64,000 bases of DNA from Bacteroides sp. M10 (lineage in GTDB: Bacteria > Bacteroidota > Bacteroidia > Bacteroidales > Bacteroidaceae): contig NZ_CP060488.1 in the NCBI RefSeq assembly GCF_014334015.1, forward strand, positions 2,438,501 to 2,502,500, written 5' to 3'. The position numbers and the translations under genes were made by a program. The notes below the pieces were generated by a model that saw nothing but the letters and a program-made list of their open reading frames with translations, was not told where the DNA came from and made no database searches. Below are positions 1 to 8,807 of this stretch, piece after piece (position 1 is the stretch's first letter; every line of letters starts with the position of its first letter).

Positions 1-675
1 GGGGAGGAAAAGATGGAACGCATCCGGAGCGCGCACGTATTGGTCGTGGGACTGGGTGGAGTAGGTGCTTATGCCGCCGAGATGATCTGCCGTGCAGGTG
101 TCGGACGGATGACGATTGTAGATGCCGATACAGTGCAGCCCACCAATATGAATCGTCAGTTGCCGGCCATGCATTCCACACTTGGGAGGACGAAAGCGGA
201 GGTGTTGGCAGCCCGTTATAAAGATATAAATCCGGAGATTGAGCTGGCTGTCCTGCCTGTTTACCTGAAGGATGAAAATATACCGGAACTGCTGGATGCC
301 GATAAATATGATTTTATAGTAGATGCTATTGATACGATCAGTCCGAAATGTTTTCTGATTTATGAAGCGATGAAACGTCATATAAAGATAGTTTCCAGTA
401 TGGGAGCAGGGGCGAAGAGTGATATCACCCAGGTTCGTTTTGCTGATCTTTGGGAGACGTATCATTGCGGTTTGAGTAAGGCTGTGCGGAAGCGTTTGCA
501 GAAGATGGGAATGAAACGGAAACTTCCGGTGGTATTCAGTACGGAACAAGCTGATCCGAAAGCGGTATTGCTGACGGAGGATGAACAGAATAAGAAATCG
601 ACATGTGGAACAGTTAGTTATATGCCGGCCGTGTTTGGGTGCTATCTGGCTGAATATGTCATTAAACGATTATAA
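1..675 (+). CDS. tcdA: tRNA threonylcarbamoyladenosine dehydratase, 5' truncated
   Basis: The product is an E1-like ATP-dependent dehydratase (ThiF/MoeB/HesA fold) of the family that cyclises t6A to ct6A at position 37 of ANN-decoding tRNAs in the cytoplasm. The nucleotide-binding loop [11 protein letters not shown] is followed by the [14 protein letters not shown] segment typical of TcdA. The reading frame is open from base 1 (G-E-E-K before the first Met at 13). Family members carry a short N-terminal helix before this point, so the true start lies outside the window and the Met at 13 is internal. The ABC ATPase starts 4 bp after the stop, so the two are probably co-transcribed. Identification is strong; only the N-terminus is missing. 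Confidence 0.9.
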   Translation, partial: GEEKMERIRSAHVLVVGLGGVGAYAAEMICRAGVGRMTIVDADTVQPTNMNRQLPAMHSTLGRTKAEVLAARYKDINPEIELAVLPVYLKDENIPELLDADKYDFIVDAIDTISPKCFLIYEAMKRHIKIVSSMGAGAKSDITQVRFADLWETYHCGLSKAVRKRLQKMGMKRKLPVVFSTEQADPKAVLLTEDEQNKKSTCGTVSYMPAVFGCYLAEYVIKRL

Positions 676-679
676 GGCT

Positions 680-1339
680 ATGATGATAAAACTAGAAGGG
701 ATTACGAAGAGTTTCGGCTCATTACAGGTGTTGAAAGGCATTGATCTGGAAATCAACAAAGGAGAAATTGTTAGTATTGTAGGCCCGAGCGGTGCGGGTA
801 AAACTACGTTATTGCAGATAATGGGCACTTTAGATGAACCGGACGCAGGTGTGGTACAGATTGACGGAACAGTGGTGAGCCGGATGAAAGAGAAAGAACT
901 ATCTGCATTTCGTAATAAGAATATTGGTTTTGTTTTCCAGTTTCACCAACTACTGCCGGAGTTCACGGCATTGGAAAATGTGATGATTCCCGCCCTAATC
1001 GCCGGAGTATCTTCGAAGGAGGCGCACGAACGCGCAATGAAGATTCTGGATTTTATGGGACTGGTTGACAGGGCTTCTCATAAACCGAATGAATTGTCGG
1101 GAGGCGAGAAACAACGGGTAGCGGTAGCGAGGGCTTTAATCAACGATCCGGCAGTTATTCTGGCAGACGAACCATCCGGTAGTCTGGATACACATAATAA
1201 AGAAGATTTACATCAACTGTTCTTCGATTTGAGAGACCGGCTGGGGCAGACTTTTGTCATTGTGACGCATGACGAGGGGCTTGCCAAAATTACGGACCGG
1301 ACCGTTCATATGGTGGATGGTATGATTAAAAAAGATTAA
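680..1339 (+). CDS. ABC transporter ATP-binding protein, LolD/MacB type
   Basis: This is a complete ABC nucleotide-binding subunit of about 219 aa. Visible motifs are Walker [10 protein letters not shown], signature LSGGEKQR, Walker [13 protein letters not shown] and the switch histidine in VTHD. The size and the SGSLD form fit the LolD/MacB/FtsE group, which drives lipoprotein release or other periplasm-directed work rather than import. The open frame extends upstream to 581, but that part overlaps tcdA out of frame. I chose the ATG at 680 (next codon also ATG), where the family N-terminus [12 protein letters not shown] begins. No permease gene is adjacent, so its partner is unknown. Confidence 0.88.
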   Translation: MMIKLEGITKSFGSLQVLKGIDLEINKGEIVSIVGPSGAGKTTLLQIMGTLDEPDAGVVQIDGTVVSRMKEKELSAFRNKNIGFVFQFHQLLPEFTALENVMIPALIAGVSSKEAHERAMKILDFMGLVDRASHKPNELSGGEKQRVAVARALINDPAVILADEPSGSLDTHNKEDLHQLFFDLRDRLGQTFVIVTHDEGLAKITDRTVHMVDGMIKKD

Positions 1340-1371
1340 TTAGAGAACCTAATTTCTAAAAATGTATACCA

Positions 1372-1404
1372 AAAAGGTAGAGCCTTGCAAGTGTTCTATC
1401 TTTT
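1372..1404 (+). terminator. Hairpin terminator after tcdA-ABC pair
   Basis: AAAAGGTAGA at 1372-1381 pairs with TCTATCTTTT at 1395-1404 (one G-U), with a 13-nt loop and a short T run in the right arm. It lies 33 bp after the ABC stop codon and probably ends that transcript. Confidence 0.5.
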
Positions 1405-1478
1405 AGCTATATATTTATAGTCGCTTCTCTACGGAAGTCTGTGAAGATGATAGTAGAGTGTTTGTTTTGTTTGTGTGT

Positions 1479-1520
1479 GATGCATTCTTGTCTGGTGTGA
1501 TAGGAATGCATCTTTTTTTT
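1479..1520 (+). terminator. Rho-independent terminator
   Basis: A perfect 9-bp stem, GATGCATTC (1479-1487) with GAATGCATC (1504-1512), is followed directly by eight T residues (1513-1520). It sits just before the 3' end of the convergent helix-hairpin-helix gene and stops plus-strand transcription. It is the second terminator in this gap. Confidence 0.75.
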
Positions 1521-1521
1521 A

Positions 1522-2439
1522 TTAATTATAACAAATGTAGGGCTCTAGCCGTTCAAGATCAATAGGAGTGAACTCCTCGTAGAGAGATAATTGCTTCAGA
1601 CTTTTTAAGAATCCTTTCTTTTTCCGATATTCTATGATAACCTTTGCTTGGTAGTAGTTTATGTATGGATGATGCATCATTCGTTCCATACCGGCTTTAT
1701 TTACATTGATGCGGCGTGTCTGATGGGTGTCAATGGAAAACCACGAACGGAGTTTCTCTGCCTTTAGATGAATCTCCTGTAACTGCTCTATTCGGAAAAA
1801 GCCTCCCAGCCGTTCACGGTAATTCACAATCATCCGGGCAATGTTGCTTCCGATTCCCGGAATCTTCTTCAGTTCGGTGGTATCTGCGGAGTTGAGGCTG
1901 ATGATAGTTCCCGGGAGATATTTCACAAGGGTGTCCCGTTGTATGCTTGGTGTGGTTAACAATCGTACCGTGTCTTTATTTGTCGAACTGAAATCTTCTG
2001 TAATTTGTATATAAGGACGAAGAGTCTGGTATTGTTCTTCCGTGAGTCCATATATCTTTCGAAAATCTTCCGGGTGGCGGAATTTACCTTGTTTATAGCG
2101 ATAGTGCAGGATATTCTTTATCATCCAAGATGGCAACCCAAGCGAAAGAAAAGTAGTAGAGTCTGCGATGTTCGGATCGAACACCGCAAGTTTGATTTCC
2201 CTTTGAGGGGATGATTGAAAAGAATGACCGGACTTTTGGTGAGGTTGGGTTTCCCGGAGGGAGGAAATAAAGTCGTTGTATTCCTTATCGAACTTCTCGT
2301 TCTCTCTGCAGTCGGTATCTTCAGCGTGTGTGAAAAAGGAGAAGAGTTTAGGAGCGGCATATACTCCTAAAATAAGAACGACAAGGACGATAATGCCTTG
2401 TCGTTCAGTTTTAGTATAATAAAGGAAGTCTTTCCACAT
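1522..2439 (-). CDS. Membrane-anchored helix-hairpin-helix protein (ComEA-like)
   Basis: The 305-aa protein has one N-terminal membrane segment (about residues 17-36, IIVLVVLILGVYAAP) followed by several helix-hairpin-helix DNA-binding-type units. The clearest is LNSADTTELKKIPGIGSNIARMIVNYRERLGGF; a preceding unit covers the FDPNIADSTTFLSLGL part, and a C-terminal unit begins INVNKAGMERMMHHP. ComEA-like proteins of this kind bind DNA at the envelope in some bacteria, but a role in uptake has not been shown for this family in Bacteroides. Its start codon overlaps the stop of the upstream symporter gene (TAATG), so the two are translationally coupled. Confidence 0.8.
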   Translation of the reverse strand: MWKDFLYYTKTERQGIIVLVVLILGVYAAPKLFSFFTHAEDTDCRENEKFDKEYNDFISSLRETQPHQKSGHSFQSSPQREIKLAVFDPNIADSTTFLSLGLPSWMIKNILHYRYKQGKFRHPEDFRKIYGLTEEQYQTLRPYIQITEDFSSTNKDTVRLLTTPSIQRDTLVKYLPGTIISLNSADTTELKKIPGIGSNIARMIVNYRERLGGFFRIEQLQEIHLKAEKLRSWFSIDTHQTRRINVNKAGMERMMHHPYINYYQAKVIIEYRKKKGFLKSLKQLSLYEEFTPIDLERLEPYICYN

Positions 2440-3809
2440 TATAGCTTGATTAATCCCAGTTCATTGATAAATATCAGTGAGATGGCGATTGGTGCGATAT
2501 ATTTTAATATAAAGATAATGAGTTTGTATACCGGTACCTTTAATGAACCGTCATTGGTAATCTCCGACCATACAATCTTCTTGTCCAGATACCATCCGGT
2601 AAAGAGGGAGATGCACAATCCGCCCAGTGGTAACATGATTTTAGCTGTTACAAAGTCGAAGAGGTCGAACATGCCCAGTCCGAAAACGGTAAATCCTTTC
2701 ATGACTCCCAGTGATAATGAACAGAATATTCCGAGGAAGACACAACCGCCGGTGACTAACCTTGCTGCTTTTCCACGGGAGAGGTTGAACTCCTCATGTA
2801 AATAAGCGGTTACTACTTCGTGCAAGGAAATAGTAGAAGTTAAAGCAGCCATTGCCAACAACGCGTAGAACATGACAGAGAATATATATGCCAGTATGGG
2901 AACTCCGCTAAATGCCTGTTGGAATACATTAGGCAGGGTGATAAAGATCAGACTCGGACCAGAATCAGGTTGTATGCCTACGGAAAAAGCTGCCGGGAAG
3001 ATGATAAATCCGGCTAGTATCGCCACAAAGGTATCAATGATTCCTACGCTGAAAGCTGTTTTAGTCAGGTTGGTTTCTCTGCTGAAATAGGAGGCGTACG
3101 TGCAAAGGCATCCCATTCCCAAACTCAATGAGAAGAACGCCTGTCCCATGGCACTCAAAAATACATTTCCGTCCACTTTGCTAAAGTCGGGCTTGAGCAG
3201 GAATTCGATACCTGCACCGGCTCCCGGCAGAGTGACCGAGCAAACAACCAGTATGAGGATAATGATAAACAGGGTAGGCATCATGATCTTGGAGGACTTT
3301 TCGATTCCTTTTTCTACCCCTTTCACAATGATGAAATGAGTAATCAACAAGAATGCCACCAACCATACAACCGGTCTCCATGGGCTGCTGGAGAATTGTT
3401 GAAAAGAGGATATGAACTCTCCGGAGGTTTTTCCGGCAAAGCCATTAGTAGCAGCTTCAAAAATATATTCGAGTGTCCATCCTGCTACTACAGCATAATA
3501 ACTAAGTATCAGGAAGCCCGCCAATACTCCCATGCGTCCTACCCAACGCCAATGTGTTCCAGGTGCTAATTTCTGATACGCTCTCGCTGTGTTAGCTCTC
3601 GAACGGCGTCCTATCAGGAACTCGGCAATCATAATAGGCAATCCCAGAAGAAGAATGCAGCCTAAATAGATCAATATAAAAGCAGCGCCTCCATGGTTTC
3701 CTGTTTCATAGGGAAACCTCCATATATTACCCAATCCGACTGCAGAGCCGGCAGAAGCGAGTATGACTCCTAATTTACTGCCGAAGTTTGCTCTATCATT
3801 TTTTGCCAT
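2439..3809 (-). CDS. Sodium-dependent transporter, NSS/SLC6 family
   Basis: This 456-aa integral membrane protein has about 11-12 hydrophobic helices. Near the N-terminus it carries the neurotransmitter:sodium symporter signature GSAVGLGNIWRFPYETGNHG, which forms the unwound TM1 sodium and substrate site. Family members couple Na+ entry to uptake of amino acids or related compounds across the inner membrane; the substrate cannot be told from sequence. Length is normal for bacterial members. It has its own promoter at 3859-3866 and is followed by the coupled helix-hairpin-helix gene. Confidence 0.9.
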   Translation of the reverse strand: MAKNDRANFGSKLGVILASAGSAVGLGNIWRFPYETGNHGGAAFILIYLGCILLLGLPIMIAEFLIGRRSRANTARAYQKLAPGTHWRWVGRMGVLAGFLILSYYAVVAGWTLEYIFEAATNGFAGKTSGEFISSFQQFSSSPWRPVVWLVAFLLITHFIIVKGVEKGIEKSSKIMMPTLFIIILILVVCSVTLPGAGAGIEFLLKPDFSKVDGNVFLSAMGQAFFSLSLGMGCLCTYASYFSRETNLTKTAFSVGIIDTFVAILAGFIIFPAAFSVGIQPDSGPSLIFITLPNVFQQAFSGVPILAYIFSVMFYALLAMAALTSTISLHEVVTAYLHEEFNLSRGKAARLVTGGCVFLGIFCSLSLGVMKGFTVFGLGMFDLFDFVTAKIMLPLGGLCISLFTGWYLDKKIVWSEITNDGSLKVPVYKLIIFILKYIAPIAISLIFINELGLIKL

Positions 3810-3855
3810 AAATCTTGTTTTATCTTACAAATCGTTATAAAATATACGTATTAAA

Positions 3856-3889
3856 GTGCAAATATAGAAAATGATACTTATATTTGCAC
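3856..3889. promoter_or_regulatory. Divergent back-to-back promoters forming an inverted repeat
   Basis: GTGCAAATATA (3856-3866) and TATATTTGCAC (3879-3889) are a perfect 11-bp inverted repeat. Each arm carries a Bacteroides -7 box TATATTTG, on the minus strand at 3859-3866 for the symporter and on the plus strand at 3879-3886 for the VanZ-like gene. The -33 region of each promoter must overlap the opposite -7 box, so the two are likely to compete for RNA polymerase. No clear TTTG -33 box is present. Confidence 0.65.
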
Positions 3890-3912
3890 GAAAATTGTAA
3901 CATTATTTAGAT

Positions 3913-4305
3913 ATGCTATCTTATATTAAGAAATATCCGATCTCGCTTTTTATCATTCTGACAGTGATTTATCTGTCGTTCTTTAAACCGCCTAAGACGG
4001 ATTTAAATGAAATTCCCAACCTCGACAAACTGGTTCATGTTTGTATGTATTTTGGTATGTCGGGAATGTTGTGGCTGGAATTTTTGCGTGCGCATCGCAG
4101 GGATCATGCTCCGATGTGGCATGCATGGGTAGGCGCATTCCTCTGTCCGGTGCTTTTCAGCGGTTGTGTGGAATTACTGCAGGAATATTGCACTACTTAC
4201 CGGGGTGGAGACTGGTTGGATTTTGCAGCTAATACTACGGGAGCGATTCTGGCTAGTTTAATAGCCTATTATGTCGTACGACCGAGGATGATGAAGGCTG
4301 ATTGA
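3913..4305 (+). CDS. VanZ-like family membrane protein
   Basis: The 130-aa protein has about four hydrophobic segments and the VanZ-like pattern: an N-terminal KYPISLFIILTVIYLSF helix, the conserved P-NLDKLVHVCMYFGM segment, and a late LQEYCTTYRGGDWLDFAANTTGA motif. VanZ-like proteins are small inner-membrane proteins of uncertain biochemical function, named after a teicoplanin-resistance accessory protein. Nothing here suggests a resistance context. It is a single gene between a divergent symporter and convergent murF, read from the promoter at 3879. Confidence 0.8.
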   Translation: MLSYIKKYPISLFIILTVIYLSFFKPPKTDLNEIPNLDKLVHVCMYFGMSGMLWLEFLRAHRRDHAPMWHAWVGAFLCPVLFSGCVELLQEYCTTYRGGDWLDFAANTTGAILASLIAYYVVRPRMMKAD

Positions 4306-4324
4306 AATTTGCTGGCTAGAAGGG

Positions 4325-4413
4325 TTTTCAGGCACGGATTACGCGGATTACACGGATTTTAGAATTAGCATTTATAAAGCAACCGTGTAATCCGCGTAAT
4401 CCGTGCCTGAAAA
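4325..4413. repeat. 31-bp perfect palindrome, dispersed convergent-terminator element (copy 1)
   Basis: The left arm 4325-4355 and right arm 4383-4413 are exact reverse complements over 31 bp, with a 27-nt loop. Arms begin with four T and end with four A, so the structure can act as a terminator in both directions for the convergent VanZ-like and murF genes. Each arm contains the core CAGGCACGGATTAC followed by another GGATTAC unit. A related element with the same core lies at 31804-31885, also between convergent genes. Confidence 0.85.
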
Positions 4414-4423
4414 AATAGTATAA

Positions 4424-5719
4424 TTATAAGTATTCTACCATTGAGCTAAGTTTGATTCCGTTAGAGCCTTTGATAAGAATGGTATACCCTTTGGGTTTGT
4501 CAGCTTGCAAATCCTTTATAACTTCCTGCACATTTGTATAAGTTTTAAAAGAATGTTCACTTGCGGCAAACAGTTCTCCTACGAGCCATACTTTTTCAAA
4601 ACCACTTTCCTTTATGTAGTCAACGATTTTCTGATGTTCGGCCGGGCTTTCAGCACCTAGTTCGCGCATATCTCCTAATATGAGCATCTTGTGGGGGACT
4701 GTCATGTTCCGGAAGTTTTGCAAAGCAGCCATCATGCTGGTTGGATTTGCATTATATGCGTCGATGATAAGCGTGTTATCTTCTGTCTTTTTAAGTTGGG
4801 AGCGATTGTTCTGTGGCGTATAGCTTGCCAAAGCCTCATCAATCTTCTTCGCTTCCACTCCAAAGAAACGTCCGATAGTGATGGCAGCCAGGGTATTCGG
4901 GAAATTATATTCTCCGATCAACTGTGTGCGAACTTGATGGCGTTCACCGTCCTTACCGGCTTTCCATTCGAAAGCGAGATAAGGCGAATTGTCAGTAATC
5001 TGTCCGTTGACATAGAGATCATCTTCAGTTCCATAAGAAATCAGGTTCAATCCTTGCGCGATATTCATCAAATAAGTGTTATCGTGATGAATAAAAGTGA
5101 TGGCATCTTTCTTACGGAGGAAATCATATAACTCTCCTTTAGTCTTAATCACTCCTTCGAAAGAACCGAATCCTTCCAGGTGAGCTTTACCTACATTGGT
5201 AATAATGCCATAATCCGGTTCGGCTATTTCACAAAGAAACTTGATTTCTCCCGGATGATTGGCACCCATCTCGATAACAGCAAGGTCATGCTCCGGTTTC
5301 AAACGCAATAGGGTGGTCGGTACACCGATGTGGTTGTTGAGATTACCTAAAGTATAAAGCACGTTATGGGTTTGGCAGAGAACACTGGAAATTAATTCTT
5401 TGGTGGTCGTTTTCCCATTAGTGCCCGTAATACCGATCACACGCGTTCCGAGTTGGCGGCGATGATAGTTGGCAAGTTGCTGCATTGTCTGCAAGCAGTT
5501 GTCTACAAGTATATATCGTTTATCACCTTCTACGGCATATTCGGCTTCATCAATAATGGCAAATGCGCATCCGGAGTCTAGTGCTAGTTTTGCGAATGCA
5601 TTACCGTTGAACGACTCACCTTTCAAGGCGATAAACAAAGAACCGTCCGGGCAGTTCCGGCTATCAGTAGTTACTGATTGGCAATCCAGAAAAATCTGGT
5701 AAAGAGCAGAAAGTTTCAT
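4424..5719 (-). CDS. murF: UDP-N-acetylmuramoyl-tripeptide--D-alanyl-D-alanine ligase
   Basis: MurF adds D-Ala-D-Ala to UDP-MurNAc-tripeptide with ATP, the last cytoplasmic step of peptidoglycan precursor synthesis. The 431-aa protein shows the Mur ligase ATP loop GITGTNGKTTTKEL, the central NVGKAHLEGFGS segment, and the C-terminal domain with ILGDMRELGAES. Length is normal and the start fits the N-terminal MurF domain (DSRNCPDGSLFIALKGESFNG). It is monocistronic here, with a TATCTTTG promoter box just upstream, and not part of a dcw cluster. Confidence 0.95.
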   Translation of the reverse strand: MKLSALYQIFLDCQSVTTDSRNCPDGSLFIALKGESFNGNAFAKLALDSGCAFAIIDEAEYAVEGDKRYILVDNCLQTMQQLANYHRRQLGTRVIGITGTNGKTTTKELISSVLCQTHNVLYTLGNLNNHIGVPTTLLRLKPEHDLAVIEMGANHPGEIKFLCEIAEPDYGIITNVGKAHLEGFGSFEGVIKTKGELYDFLRKKDAITFIHHDNTYLMNIAQGLNLISYGTEDDLYVNGQITDNSPYLAFEWKAGKDGERHQVRTQLIGEYNFPNTLAAITIGRFFGVEAKKIDEALASYTPQNNRSQLKKTEDNTLIIDAYNANPTSMMAALQNFRNMTVPHKMLILGDMRELGAESPAEHQKIVDYIKESGFEKVWLVGELFAASEHSFKTYTNVQEVIKDLQADKPKGYTILIKGSNGIKLSSMVEYL

Positions 5720-5745
5720 AACCTGATCTTTTATTTAAAACGCTG

Positions 5746-5753
5746 CAAAGATA
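5746..5753 (-). promoter_or_regulatory. murF promoter -7 box
   Basis: On the minus strand this reads TATCTTTG, matching the Bacteroides -7 consensus TAnnTTTG. It lies 27 bp upstream of the murF ATG. No good -33 box was found. Confidence 0.55.
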
Positions 5754-5796
5754 GGCTATTCTTTCGGATTTGATGGGAGTTCGGACAGATTTTTAC

Positions 5797-7812
5797 TTAG
5801 GCATATACCAAAGGAAGAGTCAGTATCATCCGGCATCCGTCCGTATAGGAAGAGTCGATCCGGAGGCTGCCTCCTAACTTCTCGGCAATGCTCCGGCATA
5901 TCGGCAGTCCGAGACCGGTGCCCTGTGTGAAAGAATTCATTTTGTAGAAACGCTCAAATACCGCCTCCTGCTGATCTTTCGGAATACCAGTTCCTGTATC
6001 GGTGACACTGATTTCAATTTTCTTTTCAGCTTCCAGTACCGAGTAAGCTATGCGGATACTGCCATGAGTTGTAAATTTGGCGGCATTATGCGCCAAGTTG
6101 TTCAACACCTGTGATATGCGTTCCGAATTACTGCGTATGAGCAGGTTTTCTTTTGCAGGTTCGAACAGAACTTCCACATCCTTTTGCCTGTTGTCTTTGG
6201 CCACTTCAGAGGCAAGTTGACAGATCGTATTCATATCTGTTTCATCATCTGTGGGCAGTTGCTCATATTGATCCAGTTCCGACAGAGCGAGCACGTCAGT
6301 GACCAGTCGGAGCAAGTCGTTACTGTTGCTCTTGATAATATTGACAAACTCCTGTGTTTCCGGACTATTGCTGTAGTGATCGCTTAACACCTGCGAGAAG
6401 CCTACAATAGAGTTGAGCGGTGTACGGATTTCATGGGTCATGCTCTGGATGAACGTTGTCTTCATCCGGCTGCTCGCTTCCGCTATGTCTTTGGCTTTAC
6501 GTAATTCTTCCCTCGACACCGTAAGTTCCTCATTCTTTGTTTTGAGTTCTGCTTCCGAAACTTTCAGTTTGCGTTTCAGGAAGTTTTCTCTATAAAGGAA
6601 TAAGAATAGAATACCTAATAAAATAATCAATGAGATAATCAATGTTGTTTTATTATGCAACTCCTTTTCCTGTGCCTGGAGTATTAGTTCTTTCTTTTCG
6701 GCATTGAGTTTCTCAACGTTTAGCAAGGTGGCAAATTCGCTGCTGGCTACTTGCTCATTGGCTATTTTTAAGGAGTCATCGGTGTTGATATACATTTGCA
6801 GATATTTGACTGCCATGTTCATATTCCCCATCTTCTGGTAGATTTCTCCCTGTGTGCGATAGTGACTGCTGCTAAGTATACTTTCGCTTAAACGGTGCTC
6901 TTCCTTTTCTTGCATCTCTGCAGCTTCCAATGCTTTTTGATATTGCCTGGTCTGCTGATAGTACAAACATTCTATATTATACAGTCTCTTTTTGATCGAT
7001 TCCAGTCTTTTATCCTGTTCGAATGCAATCTGACATTCCTTCAATATTTTTTCGGCTGCCTGAAAGTCACCGAACTTGCTGTAGTAGTTAACGTACTCCA
7101 ACTTGGCAGATATTTGCTGTGTAGAAGAATTGGCTGTTGAAATGGCCTTTTCCACAGCTCTCAATGCTTCTTTTTGCTTTTTCTGGCTGATGTAATAGTT
7201 GGCTATCTGGGCATACGTCTGGGAAATATTATAGTTTTCGATATTGTATTTTTCAGTTAGTTCGATTTCCTTCAACCGCCATTCGAAGGCCATCGAATCG
7301 AATCTTTTGATAGTGTAGATTTGCGACATAATGTTGTAGCAACGGGACAAACCGGTTTTGTCATCCTCCTCTTGAGCCTCTTTTAACATATTTTGCACTT
7401 CGTAAAGCGCTATGTTTGTTCTGCTTGTTTTTAAGTAATAGGTAACTAGCCTGTTGGCCCATGCAAAATAATAATATTTAGGCTGATGAGTGGCTTTGGC
7501 GAATTCTTTTACTTTGTTGGTATAGTGGATGACACTATCTTCATTGGTTCCCTGAAAATAATAGTAATCCAGTCGGGTGGCTATGGCTACTGCCTGCATT
7601 CGTTCATCATGCCGTTCACCGGCCATTCTGAACAATGTGTCGGACATGCTAAGCACAACAGGCTCTAATAAGTATTCTTGACAACGTTGATAATATTCAT
7701 AGAGAGTAGAGTCAACATTGAAAGTTTCAGCCTCTTTTTGAGCTTTAGCAGTAGTGGTAAAGAACAAAATGAGGAAAAGAAATCCTACGTGAAATAGGGT
7801 TAATCGGCTCAT
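5797..7812 (-). CDS. Sensor histidine kinase with N-terminal TPR region
   Basis: The 671-aa protein has a signal peptide (MSRLTLFHVGFLFLILFFTTTAKA), a long helical region with tetratricopeptide-like repeats to about residue 375, and one membrane helix (TTLIISLIILLGILFLFLY). After a coiled-coil linker come a HisKA domain with the phospho-accepting His460 (MTHEIRTPLNS) and a HATPase_c domain with N, G1 (DTGTGIP) and G2 (GTGLGLP) boxes. There is no receiver or DNA-binding domain, so it must signal to a separate response regulator. None is adjacent, making it an orphan kinase. The periplasmic TPR region suggests sensing of a protein or peptide, which is inference. Confidence 0.9.
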   Translation of the reverse strand: MSRLTLFHVGFLFLILFFTTTAKAQKEAETFNVDSTLYEYYQRCQEYLLEPVVLSMSDTLFRMAGERHDERMQAVAIATRLDYYYFQGTNEDSVIHYTNKVKEFAKATHQPKYYYFAWANRLVTYYLKTSRTNIALYEVQNMLKEAQEEDDKTGLSRCYNIMSQIYTIKRFDSMAFEWRLKEIELTEKYNIENYNISQTYAQIANYYISQKKQKEALRAVEKAISTANSSTQQISAKLEYVNYYSKFGDFQAAEKILKECQIAFEQDKRLESIKKRLYNIECLYYQQTRQYQKALEAAEMQEKEEHRLSESILSSSHYRTQGEIYQKMGNMNMAVKYLQMYINTDDSLKIANEQVASSEFATLLNVEKLNAEKKELILQAQEKELHNKTTLIISLIILLGILFLFLYRENFLKRKLKVSEAELKTKNEELTVSREELRKAKDIAEASSRMKTTFIQSMTHEIRTPLNSIVGFSQVLSDHYSNSPETQEFVNIIKSNSNDLLRLVTDVLALSELDQYEQLPTDDETDMNTICQLASEVAKDNRQKDVEVLFEPAKENLLIRSNSERISQVLNNLAHNAAKFTTHGSIRIAYSVLEAEKKIEISVTDTGTGIPKDQQEAVFERFYKMNSFTQGTGLGLPICRSIAEKLGGSLRIDSSYTDGCRMILTLPLVYA

Positions 7813-7844
7813 GGTATGAATTTTTCGGTTTCTTCTATAGTTTG

Positions 7845-7903
7845 CAAATATACGTTTATTTCTTCTTTTTAGTACGAATACTTGCTTTTTTTATCTACAT
7901 TTG
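7845..7903. promoter_or_regulatory. Divergent promoters for histidine kinase and folP-cdaA
   Basis: On the minus strand 7845-7852 reads TATATTTG, 33 bp before the kinase ATG. On the plus strand 7896-7903 reads TACATTTG, giving a predicted transcript start near 7910. The latter places the transcript start downstream of the first ATG in the folP frame (7882) and therefore decides the folP start. Clear -33 boxes are lacking. Confidence 0.6.
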
Positions 7904-7929
7904 TAGGCGATCTAAAAGGAATGTTGTCA

Positions 7930-8796
7930 ATGATGAAACCTATATCTCCTATTTATATAAATGTAAAAGGGCGGTTGCTCGATCTTGCTACTCCGCAGGT
8001 GATGGGAATATTGAATGTAACTCCCGATTCTTTTTATTCCGGCAGCCGGATGCAGACCAAAGAGGACATTGCTGCCCGGGCCCGTCAGATACTTGATGAA
8101 GGTGCTTCGATAATTGATATAGGCGCCTATTCTTCACGGCCGAATGCCGAACATATTTCTGCTGAAGAAGAGATGAACAGACTGCGTACCGGTCTGGAAA
8201 TCCTGAACCATAATCATCCGGAAGCTATTATCTCTGTTGATACTTTCCGGGCTGATGTAGCCGAAGAATGTGTGAAAGATTATGGAGTTGCTATGATTAA
8301 TGATATAGCTGCCGGTGAAATGGACCACCGGATGTTTCAGACAGTAGCCGACTTGGGAGTGCCCTATATTATGATGCATATGAAGGGAACACCCCAAAGT
8401 ATGCAGAAAGAACCGTCTTATGATAACCTGATTAAAGATGTTTTCCTGTATTTCGCTCGTAAAGTGCAGCAACTTCGCGACTTGGGAGTGAAAGATATCA
8501 TTCTCGATCCGGGATTCGGATTCGGAAAAACATTGGAGCATAATTATGAACTGATGGCGCATCTGGAAGAATTCCACATATTCGAACTTCCCGTTTTAGT
8601 GGGAGTTTCGCGGAAATCAATGATTTATAAATTATTGGGAGGAACCCCACAAGATTCATTAAACGGGACAACCGTATTGGACACTGTTGCGTTAATGAAA
8701 GGAGCGCACATCCTGCGTGTACATGATGTGCGTGAGGCGGTGGAAGCTGTCCGGATCACAGAGAAATTAAAAATAGAGAGTGGATATGACAAATAA
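7930..8796 (+). CDS. folP: Dihydropteroate synthase
   Basis: FolP condenses para-aminobenzoate with hydroxymethyl-dihydropterin diphosphate to make dihydropteroate in folate synthesis; it is the sulfonamide target. Motifs are VMGILNVTPDSFYSG near the N-terminus, the DIGAYSSRP loop, and GVSRKSM near the C-terminus. The frame is open from 7882, but a promoter box at 7896-7903 puts transcription after that codon. The ATG at 7930 has AAAAGGA 9 bp upstream and gives MMKPISPIYINVKGR, a usual family N-terminus. cdaA follows after 11 bp. Confidence 0.95.
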   Translation: MMKPISPIYINVKGRLLDLATPQVMGILNVTPDSFYSGSRMQTKEDIAARARQILDEGASIIDIGAYSSRPNAEHISAEEEMNRLRTGLEILNHNHPEAIISVDTFRADVAEECVKDYGVAMINDIAAGEMDHRMFQTVADLGVPYIMMHMKGTPQSMQKEPSYDNLIKDVFLYFARKVQQLRDLGVKDIILDPGFGFGKTLEHNYELMAHLEEFHIFELPVLVGVSRKSMIYKLLGGTPQDSLNGTTVLDTVALMKGAHILRVHDVREAVEAVRITEKLKIESGYDK

Positions 8797-8807
8797 GAGG
8801 AGGGTGC

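Noticed and set aside
581..679. Long N-terminal extension of the ABC ATPase overlapping tcdA
   Set aside because: The extension is out-of-frame tcdA sequence; the family N-terminus begins at the ATG at 680.
7882..7929. N-terminal extension of folP starting at the ATG at 7882
   Set aside because: The TACATTTG promoter box at 7896-7903 puts the transcript start near 7910, and the extra residues (MLFLSTFVGDLKG) are not folP-like.
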